DNA of 64,000 nucleotides from Polaromonas sp. GTDB lineage: Bacteria > Pseudomonadota > Gammaproteobacteria > Burkholderiales > Burkholderiaceae. The stretch is from assembly GCA_013823505.1 (NCBI GenBank), contig PNMH01000011.1, positions 1 to 64,000 on the forward strand, in the 5' to 3' direction. This document shows, piece after piece, positions 20,566 to 31,744 of the stretch. Under the pieces are notes generated by a model. That model worked only from the letters and a program-made list of their open reading frames with translations, was not told the origin of the DNA and searched no databases. Each line of letters begins with the position of its first letter. Position 1 is the first letter of the stretch. A program made the position numbers and the translations under genes.

Positions 20566-21117
20566 ATGAAAATCACCCAACAATGCGTCGTGGCGCTCAC
20601 CTGGACCCTGAAGGACACGCTGGGCGAGATGCTCGACGAGCTCGAAGAACCCGTGGAGTTTCTGGTGGGCGGCAGCGACTTGCTGGCCAAGATCGAAGAA
20701 GGTCTGCTCAACCACTCGGTGGGCGACACGATCGAGCTGCACCTGGAGCCGGTCGACGGCTTCGGCGACTACGACGACACGTTGCTCTTTCTGGAGCCGC
20801 GTCACCTGTTCCCCGACGAACTCGAAGAAGGCATGGGCTTTGAAGGCCTGCCGCCGGGCTGCAACCCGGCCGCGCCGCGCGACCGGTTGTACTTCGTGAG
20901 CGACATCTACCCCGAGCACGTGGTGCTCGATGGCAACCACCCGCTGGCGGGCATTGCGCTGCGCATTGCGATGAAGGTGCACACGGTTCGCGAAGCCACC
21001 GAGGCCGAGGTGGGCAAGGGCTCGATGGGCACCGGCTTCTTCCGCATGCAGGTGGACGAGCCTGACGAGCTGCAAGGTCCGGGCATCACGCCACCAGGCC
21101 CTCACACGCTGCACTGA
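20566..21117 (+). CDS. slyD: FKBP-type peptidyl-prolyl isomerase, SlyD-like
   Basis: A 183-residue SlyD-type prolyl isomerase/chaperone. The N-terminal FKBP half runs MKITQQCVVALTWTL through the FLVGGSDLLAKIEEGLL segment, and an insert-in-flap region follows. Unlike E. coli SlyD it lacks the long His/Cys-rich nickel-binding tail; the C-terminus is short and Pro/Gly-rich with two His. A nickel role is therefore doubtful and folding catalysis more likely. It is divergent from the cupin gene with a 14-bp gap and convergent with dut. Confidence 0.85.
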   Translation: MKITQQCVVALTWTLKDTLGEMLDELEEPVEFLVGGSDLLAKIEEGLLNHSVGDTIELHLEPVDGFGDYDDTLLFLEPRHLFPDELEEGMGFEGLPPGCNPAAPRDRLYFVSDIYPEHVVLDGNHPLAGIALRIAMKVHTVREATEAEVGKGSMGTGFFRMQVDEPDELQGPGITPPGPHTLH

Positions 21118-21128
21118 AACCCGTCAGG

Positions 21129-21578
21129 TCAGCCGCGACCGGTTGAGCCGTAGCCGCCCACGCCGCGCTCGCTCGCGGCCTCAAAGTCGTCCACCACGTT
21201 GAACTGTGCCTGCACCACAGGCACGATCACCATCTGCGCGATGCGCTCCATGGGCTCGATGGTGAAGGGCACGCCGCTGCGGTTCCAGGCGCTCACCATG
21301 AGCTGGCCCTGGTAATCGCTGTCGATCAGGCCGACCAGATTGCCCAGCACGATGCCGTGTTTGTGGCCCAGCCCCGAGCGGGGCAGGATCATGGCGGCAA
21401 AGCCGGGGTCGGCCAGGTGGATGGCCAACCCTGTGGGCACCAATTGCCAGGCGTTGGGTGCCAGGGTCAGTGGCGCGTCCAGACACGCCCGCAAATCCAG
21501 CCCCGCGCTGCCACCGGTGGCGTAGGCGGGGAGCTGATCCGCCATGCGCGGATCCAGCACTTTCACATCGATGCGCAT
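21129..21578 (-). CDS. dut: dUTP diphosphatase
   Basis: A trimeric dUTPase of 149 residues that cleaves dUTP to dUMP and pyrophosphate, keeping uracil out of DNA. All five family motifs are visible: [34 protein letters not shown] and the C-terminal [10 protein letters not shown] arm that closes over the nucleotide. It is followed (in the opposite orientation) by slyD and lies 23 bp downstream of the TRAP large permease, so it may be read from that operon. Confidence 0.95.
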   Translation of the reverse strand: MRIDVKVLDPRMADQLPAYATGGSAGLDLRACLDAPLTLAPNAWQLVPTGLAIHLADPGFAAMILPRSGLGHKHGIVLGNLVGLIDSDYQGQLMVSAWNRSGVPFTIEPMERIAQMVIVPVVQAQFNVVDDFEAASERGVGGYGSTGRG

Positions 21579-21601
21579 TCAGCAAACTCCTGCCTGGCGG
21601 C

Positions 21602-23413
<1,812 letters not shown>

Positions 23414-23415
23414 GA

Positions 23416-24015
23416 TCAGTGCGCTCCCTTGAGGCGCTTCTCGGCTTCTTCGAGCAGTTGCTGGGCCAGCAGTTCTTCATCGCTCGGGCCGCCCTGGGCC
23501 AGCACGTCGGGTCCGTTGCCGGTGAGGAATGCAATGCGCTTGATGAGCTCGCTCACGCCCTGCAAAGCCAGGATGACGAATCCCAAGGGAATCAGGCCAT
23601 AGACCGGCCAGCGGATGAGTCCGCCAGCGTTGGACGACATCTCACCTGTGGACCACGCGCGTTCAAACAGCGGCCAGCCCAAGGTGGCCATCATGTAGCA
23701 CAGCGGGAACAGGAAGATCAGGATGCCGAACACGTCGACCCAGTTGCGCCCGCGCGGGCTGAACTTGGACGAGATGAAATCGATGCGCACATGCGCGTTG
23801 CGCAAAAAGGCGTAGCCGCTGCCCAGCATGAAGACCGCGGCGAACAGGTACCACTGGATTTCCAGCAACGCGTTGGAGCTGTTGTCGAAGAGCTTGCGCA
23901 CGATGGCGTTGCCGGCGCTGATGAGGGTGGTGGCCAGGATGAACCACATGACCAGCTTGCCGATCAGATCGCTCATGGCGTCGATCAGGCGAGAGATTTT
24001 CAGAAGGAATGACAT
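23416..24015 (-). CDS. TRAP transporter small permease, DctQ type
   Basis: The 199-residue small membrane subunit of the TRAP transporter, with four hydrophobic helices. It has the DctQ pattern of an aromatic WYLF segment followed by AFLRNAHVRIDFI (residues 67-79). Translation is likely coupled to the large subunit, which begins 2 bp later. A terminator lies between this gene and the binding-protein gene upstream. Confidence 0.9.
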   Translation of the reverse strand: MSFLLKISRLIDAMSDLIGKLVMWFILATTLISAGNAIVRKLFDNSSNALLEIQWYLFAAVFMLGSGYAFLRNAHVRIDFISSKFSPRGRNWVDVFGILIFLFPLCYMMATLGWPLFERAWSTGEMSSNAGGLIRWPVYGLIPLGFVILALQGVSELIKRIAFLTGNGPDVLAQGGPSDEELLAQQLLEEAEKRLKGAH

Positions 24016-24137
24016 GGCATGTCCCCAGAGGGAGTGAACGCAAAAAGAGTCGCAGAGTCTACCGAAGCGGCGCGGACGTCATTCAGACAGACGAGTCGGA
24101 GACATTGAATCGCGAGAGGTGCTGCGCCATCCGAGCA

Positions 24138-24165
24138 AAAAACCCCGCCAGGGCGGGGCTTCTTG
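24138..24165 (-). terminator. terminator between TRAP binding-protein and permease genes
   Basis: Read on the minus strand, CCCCGCC-CT-GGCGGGG followed by TTTTTT forms an intrinsic terminator 18-45 bp after the binding-protein stop and about 120 bp before the dctQ-type start. It could set a higher expression level for the binding protein than for the permeases. Confidence 0.85.
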
Positions 24166-24182
24166 CCGGATCACCAGACCGA

Positions 24183-25262
24183 TTACAACTTGGCCGCTTG
24201 CATGTAGCGGTCGAACTGGGCTTCGGTGAAGCGGAACCAGAGGTTCTGGTCTTTGCGGAAGGCCGCGTAGTCGGTGTAGATCTTCTTCCACTTCGGGTTT
24301 TTGGCGCTGTTGTCCGCGTAGAGCTCCATGGAGTTCTTGAACGCTGCGTCCATCACGGCCTTGGGGAAAGCCAGCACCTTGGTGCCCGAAGCCACCAACT
24401 GCTTGAGTGCGCCGGGGTTCAACGCGTCGTACTTGGCCTGCATGGTCGTGTGGGCGATGGCCGCAGCGCATTCCACAATGGCCTTGTTCTCTGGCGACAA
24501 CGCGGCGTAGGCCTTGTTGTTGACGTACAGCGAGAGCTGTGGGCCACCTTCCCACCAGCCGGGGTAGTAGTAGTTGGGTGCGACCTTGTTGAAGCCGAGC
24601 TTCTGGTCGTCGTAGGGACCGACCCACTCGGTCGCGTCGATGGTGCCTTTTTCCAGCGCCTGGTAGATCTCGCCACCGGGAATGTTTTGCGGCACGCCGC
24701 CCATGGTGGTGAGCACCTTGCCGGCGAAACCGCCGATGCGCATCTTCATGCCCTTGATATCGGCCAGCGTCTTGATTTCCTTGCGGTACCAGCCACCCAT
24801 CTGCGCGCCGGTGTTGCCCATGGGGAAGTTCACGATGTTGTAGCCCTCGTAGAACTCACGGAACAGCTTCATGCCGTTGCCTTCGTACATCCACGCGGTC
24901 ATCTGGCGGCTGTTGAGGCCGAAAGGAATCGCGCAATCCAGCGCGAAGGTGTCGTCCTTGCCGAAGAAGTAGTAAGGCGCCGTGTGCGCACATTCCACGG
25001 TGCCTTCCTGCACGCCGTCCACCACGCCGAAGGCGGGCATGAGTTCGCCACCCGGGTGCACCGAGATCGAGAACTTGCCGCCGGACATTTCACCGACTTT
25101 CTTGGCAAAGACATCGGCTGCACCGTAGATGGTGTCCAGGGCCTTGGGGAAACTCGAAGCCAGACGCCAGCGAATGGCGGCCTGGGCATGCACCGCAGGC
25201 GCGGCACCGGCGGCCAGCACGCCGGCAATGCCTGCGTGCTTGATGAGTGAACGACGATCCAT
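24183..25262 (-). CDS. TRAP transporter substrate-binding protein
   Basis: A 359-residue periplasmic binding protein of the DctP superfamily, closest in style to TakP-type 2-oxoacid binders. The N-terminus has a twin-arginine-like signal (MDRRSLIKHAG, hydrophobic AGVLAAGAAPA, cleavage after VHAQA). The conserved arginine region MRIGGFAGKVL (near residue 175) and EWVGPYDD supply ligand-carboxylate contacts in relatives. The ATG at 25262 begins the signal; a longer frame upstream is rejected. The ligand is inferred from the family only. Confidence 0.88.
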   Translation of the reverse strand: MDRRSLIKHAGIAGVLAAGAAPAVHAQAAIRWRLASSFPKALDTIYGAADVFAKKVGEMSGGKFSISVHPGGELMPAFGVVDGVQEGTVECAHTAPYYFFGKDDTFALDCAIPFGLNSRQMTAWMYEGNGMKLFREFYEGYNIVNFPMGNTGAQMGGWYRKEIKTLADIKGMKMRIGGFAGKVLTTMGGVPQNIPGGEIYQALEKGTIDATEWVGPYDDQKLGFNKVAPNYYYPGWWEGGPQLSLYVNNKAYAALSPENKAIVECAAAIAHTTMQAKYDALNPGALKQLVASGTKVLAFPKAVMDAAFKNSMELYADNSAKNPKWKKIYTDYAAFRKDQNLWFRFTEAQFDRYMQAAKL

Positions 25263-25381
25263 GTTGTTTGACTCCGTGGTTGGTATGGGAACACCCAACC
25301 CGGCCAGCCGGGCTGGAGACTTGTCAGGTCCACGGAAATTGTAGGAACGCCCCCCCGACTGGGCTCGGGGGTTTTCCCTCG

Positions 25382-25406
25382 AAAAATGACCCCACGCGGG
25401 GATCAT
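25382..25406 (-). terminator. terminator after dxs
   Basis: On the minus strand ATGATCCCC-GCGT-GGGGTCAT, with one bulged T, is followed by TTTTT 27 bp after the dxs stop. It ends the xseB-ispA-dxs transcript before the TRAP operon. Confidence 0.8.
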
Positions 25407-25432
25407 TCAGCCTCGTGCAAGCTTCGAGCAGC

Positions 25433-27328
25433 TCAGCCCACGACCTTCAAGCCCGGCGCGGCATGGAGCAGCGCGCCGAAGCGCGCCCGAATCGAAGCCT
25501 CGATGCCATTGGCATCCAGACCCAGCGCAGCGAGCAGTTTGGCGGGGTCGCCGTGTTCGGAGAACTCATCGGGCAAACCGAGGGTGAGCACCGGCACCTG
25601 CAAGCCCTCGGCGTGCAGCGCCTCCATCACGGCGCTGCCTGCGCCGCCCGGAATGCAGCCCTCCTCCACGGTGACCAGTGCGTCGTGGGTGCGCGCGAGT
25701 TCGCTCAGCAACTCAACATCCAGGGGCTTGGCCCAACGCATGTTGGCCACGCTGGCGCCGAGCTTCTCGGCCGCAGCCAGCGCGGGATGCAGCAAGGTGC
25801 CAAAGGCCAGGATCGCAACGCCCTTGCCTTGGCGGCGCAGCTCGCCTTTGCCGAAGGGCAGGCCGTCCAGGCTGGTGGGGATGGTCGCGCCCACACCGGC
25901 GCCGCGCGGGTAGCGCACGGCCACCGGCTGGTTTTGCGCGTGCGCGGTGGAGAGCAGTTGGCGGCACTCGGCCTCGTCGGACGGACAGGCGATCGCCATG
26001 TTGGGAATGCAACGCAGGTAAGCGATGTCGTAAGCGCCGGCGTGGGTGGCACCATCAGCCCCCACCAGGCCCGCGCGGTCGAGCGCAAACACCATGGGCA
26101 GGTTCTGCAAGGCCACGTCGTGGATGAGCTGGTCGTAGCCGCGCTGGAGGAAGGTGGAGTAGATCGCCACCACCGGCTTGAGACCTTCACAAGCCAGACC
26201 GGCGGCGAAGGTCACCGCGTGCTGCTCGGCAATGCCCACGTCAAAGTAGCGCTTGGGGAAACGGCGCTCGAACTCGACCATGCCCGAGCCTTCGCGCATG
26301 GCGGGCGTGATGCCCACCAGGCGCTCGTCGGCCGCAGCCATGTCGCACAGCCACTGGCCAAACACCTGGGTGAAGGTGGTCTTGGGCGTTGCGGTCGATT
26401 TGACGATGCCCACCGCCGGGTCGAAGGTGCTTGGGCCGTGGTACGCGATCGGGTCGTTCTCGGCCAACTTGTAGCCTTGACCTTTTTTGGTCACCACGTG
26501 CAGGAACTGTGGCCCGCTGTCGGTTTCCAGCAGGTGGCGGATGTTCTCCAGTGTGGGGATGAGCGAATTCAAGTCGTGCCCGTCGATGGGGCCGATGTAG
26601 TTGAAGCCGAATTTCTCGAACAGCGTGGCCGGCACCACCATGCCCTTGGCCTGCTCTTCCAGGCGCTTGGCCAGTTCAAACAAGGGTGGCGCGCCCTTGA
26701 GGACCTGCTTGCCCACGTTTTTCGCCGCGGCGTAGAACTGCCCGCTCATGAGCTGGGCGAGGTAGCGGTTGAGCGCGCCCACCGGCGGCGAGATCGACAT
26801 GTCGTTGTCGTTGAGCACCACGAGCAGGCGGCCTTCGGCCACGCCGGCGTTGTTGAGCGCTTCAAAGGCCATGCCCGCGGTCATGGCGCCGTCGCCGATG
26901 ATGGCCACAGCGTTGCGGTGTTCGCCCTTGATCTTGGCGCCCATGGCCATGCCGAGCGCAGCGGAGATGCTGGTGGACGAGTGCGCGGTCCCGAAGGTGT
27001 CGAACTCACTTTCCGAGCGGCGCGGGAACCCGCTGATGCCGCCCAGCTGGCGCAGCGTGCTCATGCGGTCGCGCCGGCCGGTCAGGATCTTGTGCGGGTA
27101 GGTCTGGTGACCCACGTCCCAGACCAGGCGATCTTCGGGCGTGTTGAACACGTAGTGCAGCGCCAGCGTGAGCTCGACCGTACCCAGGTTGGAGCTCAGA
27201 TGGCCGCCGGTGCGCGCCACGCTTTGCAGCAGGTAGGTGCGCAGCTCGTCGGCCAATGGCAGGAGCTGTGCGCGGCTCAGGCGGCGCACATCGGCCGGAG
27301 ACTCGATGGAAGAGAGCAAAGAACTCAT
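25433..27328 (-). CDS. dxs: 1-deoxy-D-xylulose-5-phosphate synthase
   Basis: DXS joins pyruvate and glyceraldehyde-3-phosphate, the first step of the MEP isoprenoid pathway, using thiamine diphosphate. It is 631 residues. Visible are the histidine in GGHLSSNLG, the ThDP motif starting GDGAMTAG and ending NNAG, the catalytic glutamate in [13 protein letters not shown], and the C-terminal transketolase domain. ATG 27328 gives the family-standard N-terminus; a Met 14 codons earlier is less likely. It is the third gene of xseB-ispA-dxs. Confidence 0.95.
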   Translation of the reverse strand: MSSLLSSIESPADVRRLSRAQLLPLADELRTYLLQSVARTGGHLSSNLGTVELTLALHYVFNTPEDRLVWDVGHQTYPHKILTGRRDRMSTLRQLGGISGFPRRSESEFDTFGTAHSSTSISAALGMAMGAKIKGEHRNAVAIIGDGAMTAGMAFEALNNAGVAEGRLLVVLNDNDMSISPPVGALNRYLAQLMSGQFYAAAKNVGKQVLKGAPPLFELAKRLEEQAKGMVVPATLFEKFGFNYIGPIDGHDLNSLIPTLENIRHLLETDSGPQFLHVVTKKGQGYKLAENDPIAYHGPSTFDPAVGIVKSTATPKTTFTQVFGQWLCDMAAADERLVGITPAMREGSGMVEFERRFPKRYFDVGIAEQHAVTFAAGLACEGLKPVVAIYSTFLQRGYDQLIHDVALQNLPMVFALDRAGLVGADGATHAGAYDIAYLRCIPNMAIACPSDEAECRQLLSTAHAQNQPVAVRYPRGAGVGATIPTSLDGLPFGKGELRRQGKGVAILAFGTLLHPALAAAEKLGASVANMRWAKPLDVELLSELARTHDALVTVEEGCIPGGAGSAVMEALHAEGLQVPVLTLGLPDEFSEHGDPAKLLAALGLDANGIEASIRARFGALLHAAPGLKVVG

Positions 27329-27376
27329 GGGCAGGTGTGTTCGGGTCATGAATGAATGAACGGGCCCCAACGGACC

Positions 27377-28288
27377 TCAGGATGCACGACGACCGACCCA
27401 GTCGGCCAGCGCGTGCAGCGTCTCGGCCCGGTCGATGCCGCTCTGGCGCAGGGCCTCGTGGGCCTGGTCGAGCACACGGTCGGCGTAAGCCTGCGCAGAT
27501 GCCAGACCCATCAACGACACGAAGGTCGGTTTGTCGGCGGCAGCGTCCTTGCCCGCGGTCTTGCCCAGCGTAGCCGAATCGGCGGTCACGTCAAGGATGT
27601 CGTCCACCACCTGGAAGGCCAGCCCCACGCAGGCGCCGTACTCGGCGAGCTTCGTTTCGGTGTCCGCCGGCACACGGGCCGTGGCCGCGCCCATCATCAC
27701 GCTGGCCTGCAGCAAGGCGCCGGTCTTGTGGCGGTGCATCAGTTCCAGCGCGGGCTGGTCCAGGGCAACGCCCACGCTGGCCAGATCGATCGCCTGGCCG
27801 CCCGCCATGCCACCCGCACCCGCTGCCAGCGCGAGCAGACGGCACAGGCGCGCCGACATGGCGGGCTCCACGCTGCCGTCGTCGGGCACCAGCAATTCGA
27901 AGGCGAGCGCCTGCAGCGCGTCACCCGCGAGCAGGGCCTGCGCTTCTCCAAACTGCACGTGCACCGTGGGCTTGCCGCGGCGCAGCACATCGTCGTCCAT
28001 GCAAGGCATGTCGTCATGCACCAGGGAATAAGCGTGGATCAGCTCCACCGCGCAGGCAGCGCGCATGGCGGCGGCGGCGTGTCCACCCACAGCCTCGCAG
28101 GTGGCCAGGGCGAGCAAGGGGCGAAGCCGCTTGCCACCGTCGAGCACCGCGTAGCGCATGGCATGGCCCAGCCCGGCAGGCGCCTGGTCCGGCACCCAAC
28201 TGGAGAGCGCACGCTCCACCGCGGCTTGCTGCGCTTCGCGCCATGGGGCAAAGGCCAACATCGATTCGGATGCCAGCGTCTGTGTCAT
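27377..28288 (-). CDS. ispA: farnesyl diphosphate synthase
   Basis: A short-chain trans-prenyl transferase of 303 residues that makes geranyl and farnesyl diphosphate. The first Asp-rich motif reads DDMPCMDDD (near residue 92) with the usual upstream GGKRLRP, and the second reads DDILD. Its start overlaps the xseB stop by 4 bases, as in E. coli. It supplies precursors for quinones, undecaprenyl phosphate and, where present, hopanoids. Confidence 0.95.
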   Translation of the reverse strand: MTQTLASESMLAFAPWREAQQAAVERALSSWVPDQAPAGLGHAMRYAVLDGGKRLRPLLALATCEAVGGHAAAAMRAACAVELIHAYSLVHDDMPCMDDDVLRRGKPTVHVQFGEAQALLAGDALQALAFELLVPDDGSVEPAMSARLCRLLALAAGAGGMAGGQAIDLASVGVALDQPALELMHRHKTGALLQASVMMGAATARVPADTETKLAEYGACVGLAFQVVDDILDVTADSATLGKTAGKDAAADKPTFVSLMGLASAQAYADRVLDQAHEALRQSGIDRAETLHALADWVGRRAS

Positions 28289-28575
28289 GGCTGGTCCCAG
28301 GGTTTGAGTTCGCCGCCTTCAAGGACCTTGATCTGGTTTTCCACCGCTTCCAGTCGGGCGCGACAGAACGCGAGCAACTCGGCGCCGCGCTGGTAGCGCG
28401 TGAGCAGTTGGTCCAGCGGCAGCTGGCCAGCATCGAGTTGGGACACGAGCTGTTCAAGCTCTTCAAGTGCAGCCTCGTAGCTGGCCGCGACGGGCGTTGC
28501 GTCGGCCTTGGCAGCGGAAGTGGAAGTCTTGGGGGTGCGGGGCACGGTGGGGATGGGTTCGTTCACGTGGTTCAT
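28285..28575 (-). CDS. xseB: exodeoxyribonuclease VII small subunit
   Basis: XseB is the small subunit of exonuclease VII, which degrades single-stranded DNA from both ends. The 96-residue product has a Ser/Thr/Ala-rich N-terminus and the family core [20 protein letters not shown] followed by [11 protein letters not shown] and an alpha-helical C-terminus. I chose ATG 28575 because the frame further upstream lacks family similarity. First gene of xseB-ispA-dxs; xseA is not in the window. Confidence 0.93.
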   Translation of the reverse strand: MNHVNEPIPTVPRTPKTSTSAAKADATPVAASYEAALEELEQLVSQLDAGQLPLDQLLTRYQRGAELLAFCRARLEAVENQIKVLEGGELKPWDQP

Positions 28576-28774
28576 TCTAAAGTGGGCACGCTTTTGCATA
28601 CCGGCGCTGGCGGGTGGGTACTTCCCCGGGGGGTAGAATTCGCCCCTTTTCATCACTGACGGGCTTCCAACGCCCGGAGGGACGCACCACTCCACCCATC
28701 CCGCGCGAATTCGTCTCACGAGCACAGCGCTTACCCTGCCCCTTCATAGGGGGAGTCTCTAGGTCAGGACCACG

Positions 28775-29908
28775 ATGTCTGATTTAAGTCTTCAACTGCA
28801 GCAGGCCGCAAGCCAACTTCAGGTTTCCAGTTACTTCGACGAAGCGCTGTTCCAGCGCGAAAAGGAAGTCCTCTTCCAGCGCGGGCCCCGGTATGTGGGG
28901 CACCAATTGGCCGTCCCCAACGTCGGCGACTACCACGCCCTCCCGCAGGAAGCCGGTGGGCGAGCACTGGTGCGCACCGCCTCTGGGGTAGAGCTCGTCT
29001 CCAACGTCTGCCGGCACCGGCAGGCCATCATTCTCAAAGACCGCGGCAATCTGCAGGAAACGCGCAGTGGCAGTGCGGGCGGCAACATCGTCTGCCCGCT
29101 TCACCGCTGGACCTACAGCGGTGTCCAGGGCGGCCAGGCCGGACAGTTACTGGGCGCGCCCCACTTCGAGAAAGACCCGTGCCTCAACCTGAACAACTAC
29201 CCGCTGCGCGAGTGGAACGGGCTGCTGTTTGAAGACAACGGCCGCGACGTCGCCGCCGACCTGGCCAACCTGGGCCCGCGCGCCGCGCTCGACTTCGAGG
29301 GCATGGTGCTCGACCACGTGGAGCTGCACGAGTGCAACTACAACTGGAAGACCTTCATCGAGGTCTACCTGGAGGACTACCACGTGGCGCCCTTCCACCC
29401 GGGCCTGGGTGGTTTTGTCACCTGCGAAGACCTGCGCTGGGAGCTCAAGCCCGAATACTCGGTGCAAACCGTGGGTCCGGCCAACCTGCTGGGCAAAGCG
29501 GGCAGCCCGGTCTACCAGCGCTGGCACGAACAGCTCATGCAGTACCGCCAGGGGCAAATGCCCGAGCACGGCGCGATCTGGCTGACCTACTACCCGCACA
29601 TCATGGTGGAGTGGTACCCGCACGTGCTCACGGTCTCGACCCTGCACCCGGTGAGCGTGGACAAGACCATCAACATGGTCGAGTTCTACTACCCCGAAGA
29701 AATTGCGGCGTTCGAGCGCGAGTTCGTCGAGGCTCAGCGTGCGGCGTACATGGAAACCTGCCTGGAAGACGACGAGATTGCCGAGCGCATGGACGCCGGG
29801 CGCAAGGCGCTGCTGGCACGCGGCGACAACGAGGTCGGCCCCTACCAGAGTCCGATGGAGGACGGCATGCAGCACTTCCACGAGTGGTATGCAAGGAAGA
29901 TGGGCTGA
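28775..29908 (+). CDS. Rieske-type ring-hydroxylating oxygenase alpha subunit
   Basis: A 377-residue terminal oxygenase. The Rieske [2Fe-2S] site is C79-R-H81 and C107-P-L-H110, and the mononuclear iron ligands are H203 and H208 (EDYHVAPFHPG). It is shorter than typical dioxygenase alpha subunits (about 430-450) and has no adjacent beta subunit, ferredoxin or reductase, so electrons must come from elsewhere. It is divergent from xseB. A leader of about 140 nt follows a TAGAAT at 28634-28639 and includes a CGGGC/GCCCG hairpin. The substrate is unknown. Confidence 0.85.
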   Translation: MSDLSLQLQQAASQLQVSSYFDEALFQREKEVLFQRGPRYVGHQLAVPNVGDYHALPQEAGGRALVRTASGVELVSNVCRHRQAIILKDRGNLQETRSGSAGGNIVCPLHRWTYSGVQGGQAGQLLGAPHFEKDPCLNLNNYPLREWNGLLFEDNGRDVAADLANLGPRAALDFEGMVLDHVELHECNYNWKTFIEVYLEDYHVAPFHPGLGGFVTCEDLRWELKPEYSVQTVGPANLLGKAGSPVYQRWHEQLMQYRQGQMPEHGAIWLTYYPHIMVEWYPHVLTVSTLHPVSVDKTINMVEFYYPEEIAAFEREFVEAQRAAYMETCLEDDEIAERMDAGRKALLARGDNEVGPYQSPMEDGMQHFHEWYARKMG

Positions 29909-29965
29909 CGGGAGCGCTCCATCGACCCCGCCATCGTCCACCAGAACACACCGAGAGCCTGATCC

Positions 29966-30856
29966 GTGCAAGCGCTCTGGATGGTCCTCGCGTCGCTGTT
30001 CTTTGCCACCATGGGCGTGTGCATCAAGTTCGCCTCGACCGAGTTCAACAGTTTCGAGATCGTGTTCTACCGCGGTGTGGTGGGCGTGGTCTGCCTGATC
30101 GGTCTCACGCGCCTGCAGGGTGTTACGCTGCGCACCAGCCTGCCCATGATGCATGTGTGGCGCAGCGTGGTGGGGGTGACGGCACTGACCGCCTGGTTCT
30201 ACGCGATTGCCAACCTGCCGCTGGCCACGGCCATGACGCTCAACTACATGAGCAGCGTGTGGATCGCGGCTTTCCTGATGGGCGGCGCGATGCTGGTACA
30301 GGGCCGCAACGCACCACTGCTCCAGCAGGCGCCATTGCTGCTCACGGTGATGGCAGGCTTCGGCGGGGTGGCCATGATGCTGCGGCCCACCCTGGGCGAA
30401 GGGCAGGCCGTCGGCGCCCTGGTGGGCCTCATGTCCGGCATTTTCTCGGCCTTTGCCTACCTGCAGGTCGCAGCGCTGGCCCGGGCCGGTGAGCCCGAGG
30501 GCCGCACGGTTTTTTACTTCTCCATCGGCGCGGTGATCGCCGGCGCCCTGGGCATGCTGTTTGCCGGCGTGAGCGAATGGCAGTGGCCAGGCGCGTTGTG
30601 GCTGCTGCCGATCGGCGTGCTGGCGGTGTTCGGGCAACTGTGCATGACCCGTGCCTACTCCAGCGGCGCCACCATGGTGGTAGCCAACCTGCAGTATTCG
30701 GGCATCGTCTTTGCCGGCCTCTACAGCCTCATCATCTTCGGCGACCAGTTGCCCCTCACAGGCTGGCTCGGCATGGCGCTGATCATCGTCAGCGGCATCA
30801 CCGCCACGGTGCTGCGCGATCGGGCCGTGCCGAACGCACCCGCCGAAGACCATTGA
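29966..30856 (+). CDS. EamA/DMT family transporter
   Basis: A 296-residue drug/metabolite transporter with ten predicted helices arranged as two EamA repeats of about 140 residues. It belongs to the family of small-metabolite exporters such as RhaT/YdcZ-like DMT proteins. It starts 57 bp after the Rieske oxygenase gene and reads the same way, so the two might be co-transcribed. No substrate clue is visible. Confidence 0.85.
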   Translation: MQALWMVLASLFFATMGVCIKFASTEFNSFEIVFYRGVVGVVCLIGLTRLQGVTLRTSLPMMHVWRSVVGVTALTAWFYAIANLPLATAMTLNYMSSVWIAAFLMGGAMLVQGRNAPLLQQAPLLLTVMAGFGGVAMMLRPTLGEGQAVGALVGLMSGIFSAFAYLQVAALARAGEPEGRTVFYFSIGAVIAGALGMLFAGVSEWQWPGALWLLPIGVLAVFGQLCMTRAYSSGATMVVANLQYSGIVFAGLYSLIIFGDQLPLTGWLGMALIIVSGITATVLRDRAVPNAPAEDH

Positions 30857-30886
30857 AGCCCCACTGACCTGAAGCACAATGCGCGC

Positions 30887-31744
30887 ATGTTCACCACACT
30901 GATCTCTGCTCGCGAACTTCAGCAACTCATGGCCTCCGGTGCGCCGCTGCGCGTCTACGACTGCAGCTTTGAACTCATGAAGCCCGATGCGGGCGCCGCA
31001 CAGTACGTTGAGGAGCACATTCCAGGCTCGGTGTACGTGCACCTGGACCACCACCTCAGCGACAAACTGGGGGCCGATCGCGCCAGTGGGGGGCGACACC
31101 CCCTGCCCTCGCGCGAAACCTTTGCCCAGCGCATGGCGGGCCTGGGGCTGTCCAACGGCGTGCAGGCAGTGGTGCTGGACCGCCAGGGCGCCAACTATTG
31201 CGGCCGCCTGTGGTGGATGCTGAAGTGGTGCGGCCATGAGGCCGTGGCTGTGCTCGATGGCGGCCTGGCTGCCTGGAAAGCCGCCGGGGGAGCGCTGACC
31301 AGTGGCGCATCGCCCGTCCCCGAAGCCGGGCGGTTCACGCTCGCGCCCGCCGCGGCCGCCGCCGCCTCCACCCAGAGCATGGTGCAAGCGCTCGGCAGGC
31401 ACACACAAACGGTGATCGACGCGCGTGCCGGCGCCCGCTTTCGCGGCGAAGTCGAACCACTCGACCCGGTGGCTGGCCACATCCCGGGCGCACTGAACCG
31501 CCCCTTCGCCGAGAACATCGGTCCCGACGGCCTCTTCAAGCCAGCCGCGCAACTGCGCGCGGAGTTTGAACACCTGCTCGCCGGACGCGACCCCGCCAGC
31601 GTGGTCCACCACTGCGGCAGCGGAGTGAGCGCGGTCCCCAACCTGCTGGCCATGGAAGTGGCCGGCCTGGGCCGCACCGCGCTTTACCCTGGCAGTTGGA
31701 GCGAGTGGTGCAACACACCCGGCGCGCCCTGCGCCGTTGGCTGA
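30887..31744 (+). CDS. 3-mercaptopyruvate-type sulfurtransferase
   Basis: A 285-residue protein with two rhodanese domains. The catalytic cysteine C243 sits in HHCGSGVSA. A CGSGV active-site loop is typical of mercaptopyruvate sulfurtransferases, whereas thiosulfate sulfurtransferases usually have CRKGVT. It transfers sulfane sulfur to thiols or cyanide. It is 30 bp downstream of the EamA gene, and its last 8 bases overlap the frame of the sensor kinase. Confidence 0.88.
   Translation: MFTTLISARELQQLMASGAPLRVYDCSFELMKPDAGAAQYVEEHIPGSVYVHLDHHLSDKLGADRASGGRHPLPSRETFAQRMAGLGLSNGVQAVVLDRQGANYCGRLWWMLKWCGHEAVAVLDGGLAAWKAAGGALTSGASPVPEAGRFTLAPAAAAAASTQSMVQALGRHTQTVIDARAGARFRGEVEPLDPVAGHIPGALNRPFAENIGPDGLFKPAAQLRAEFEHLLAGRDPASVVHHCGSGVSAVPNLLAMEVAGLGRTALYPGSWSEWCNTPGAPCAVG

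Noticed and set aside
25352..25374. hairpin CCCCCGA/TCGGGGG with TTTT on the plus strand
   Set aside because: No plus-strand gene precedes it. It lies upstream of the TRAP binding-protein promoter and may only be a C/G-rich hairpin.
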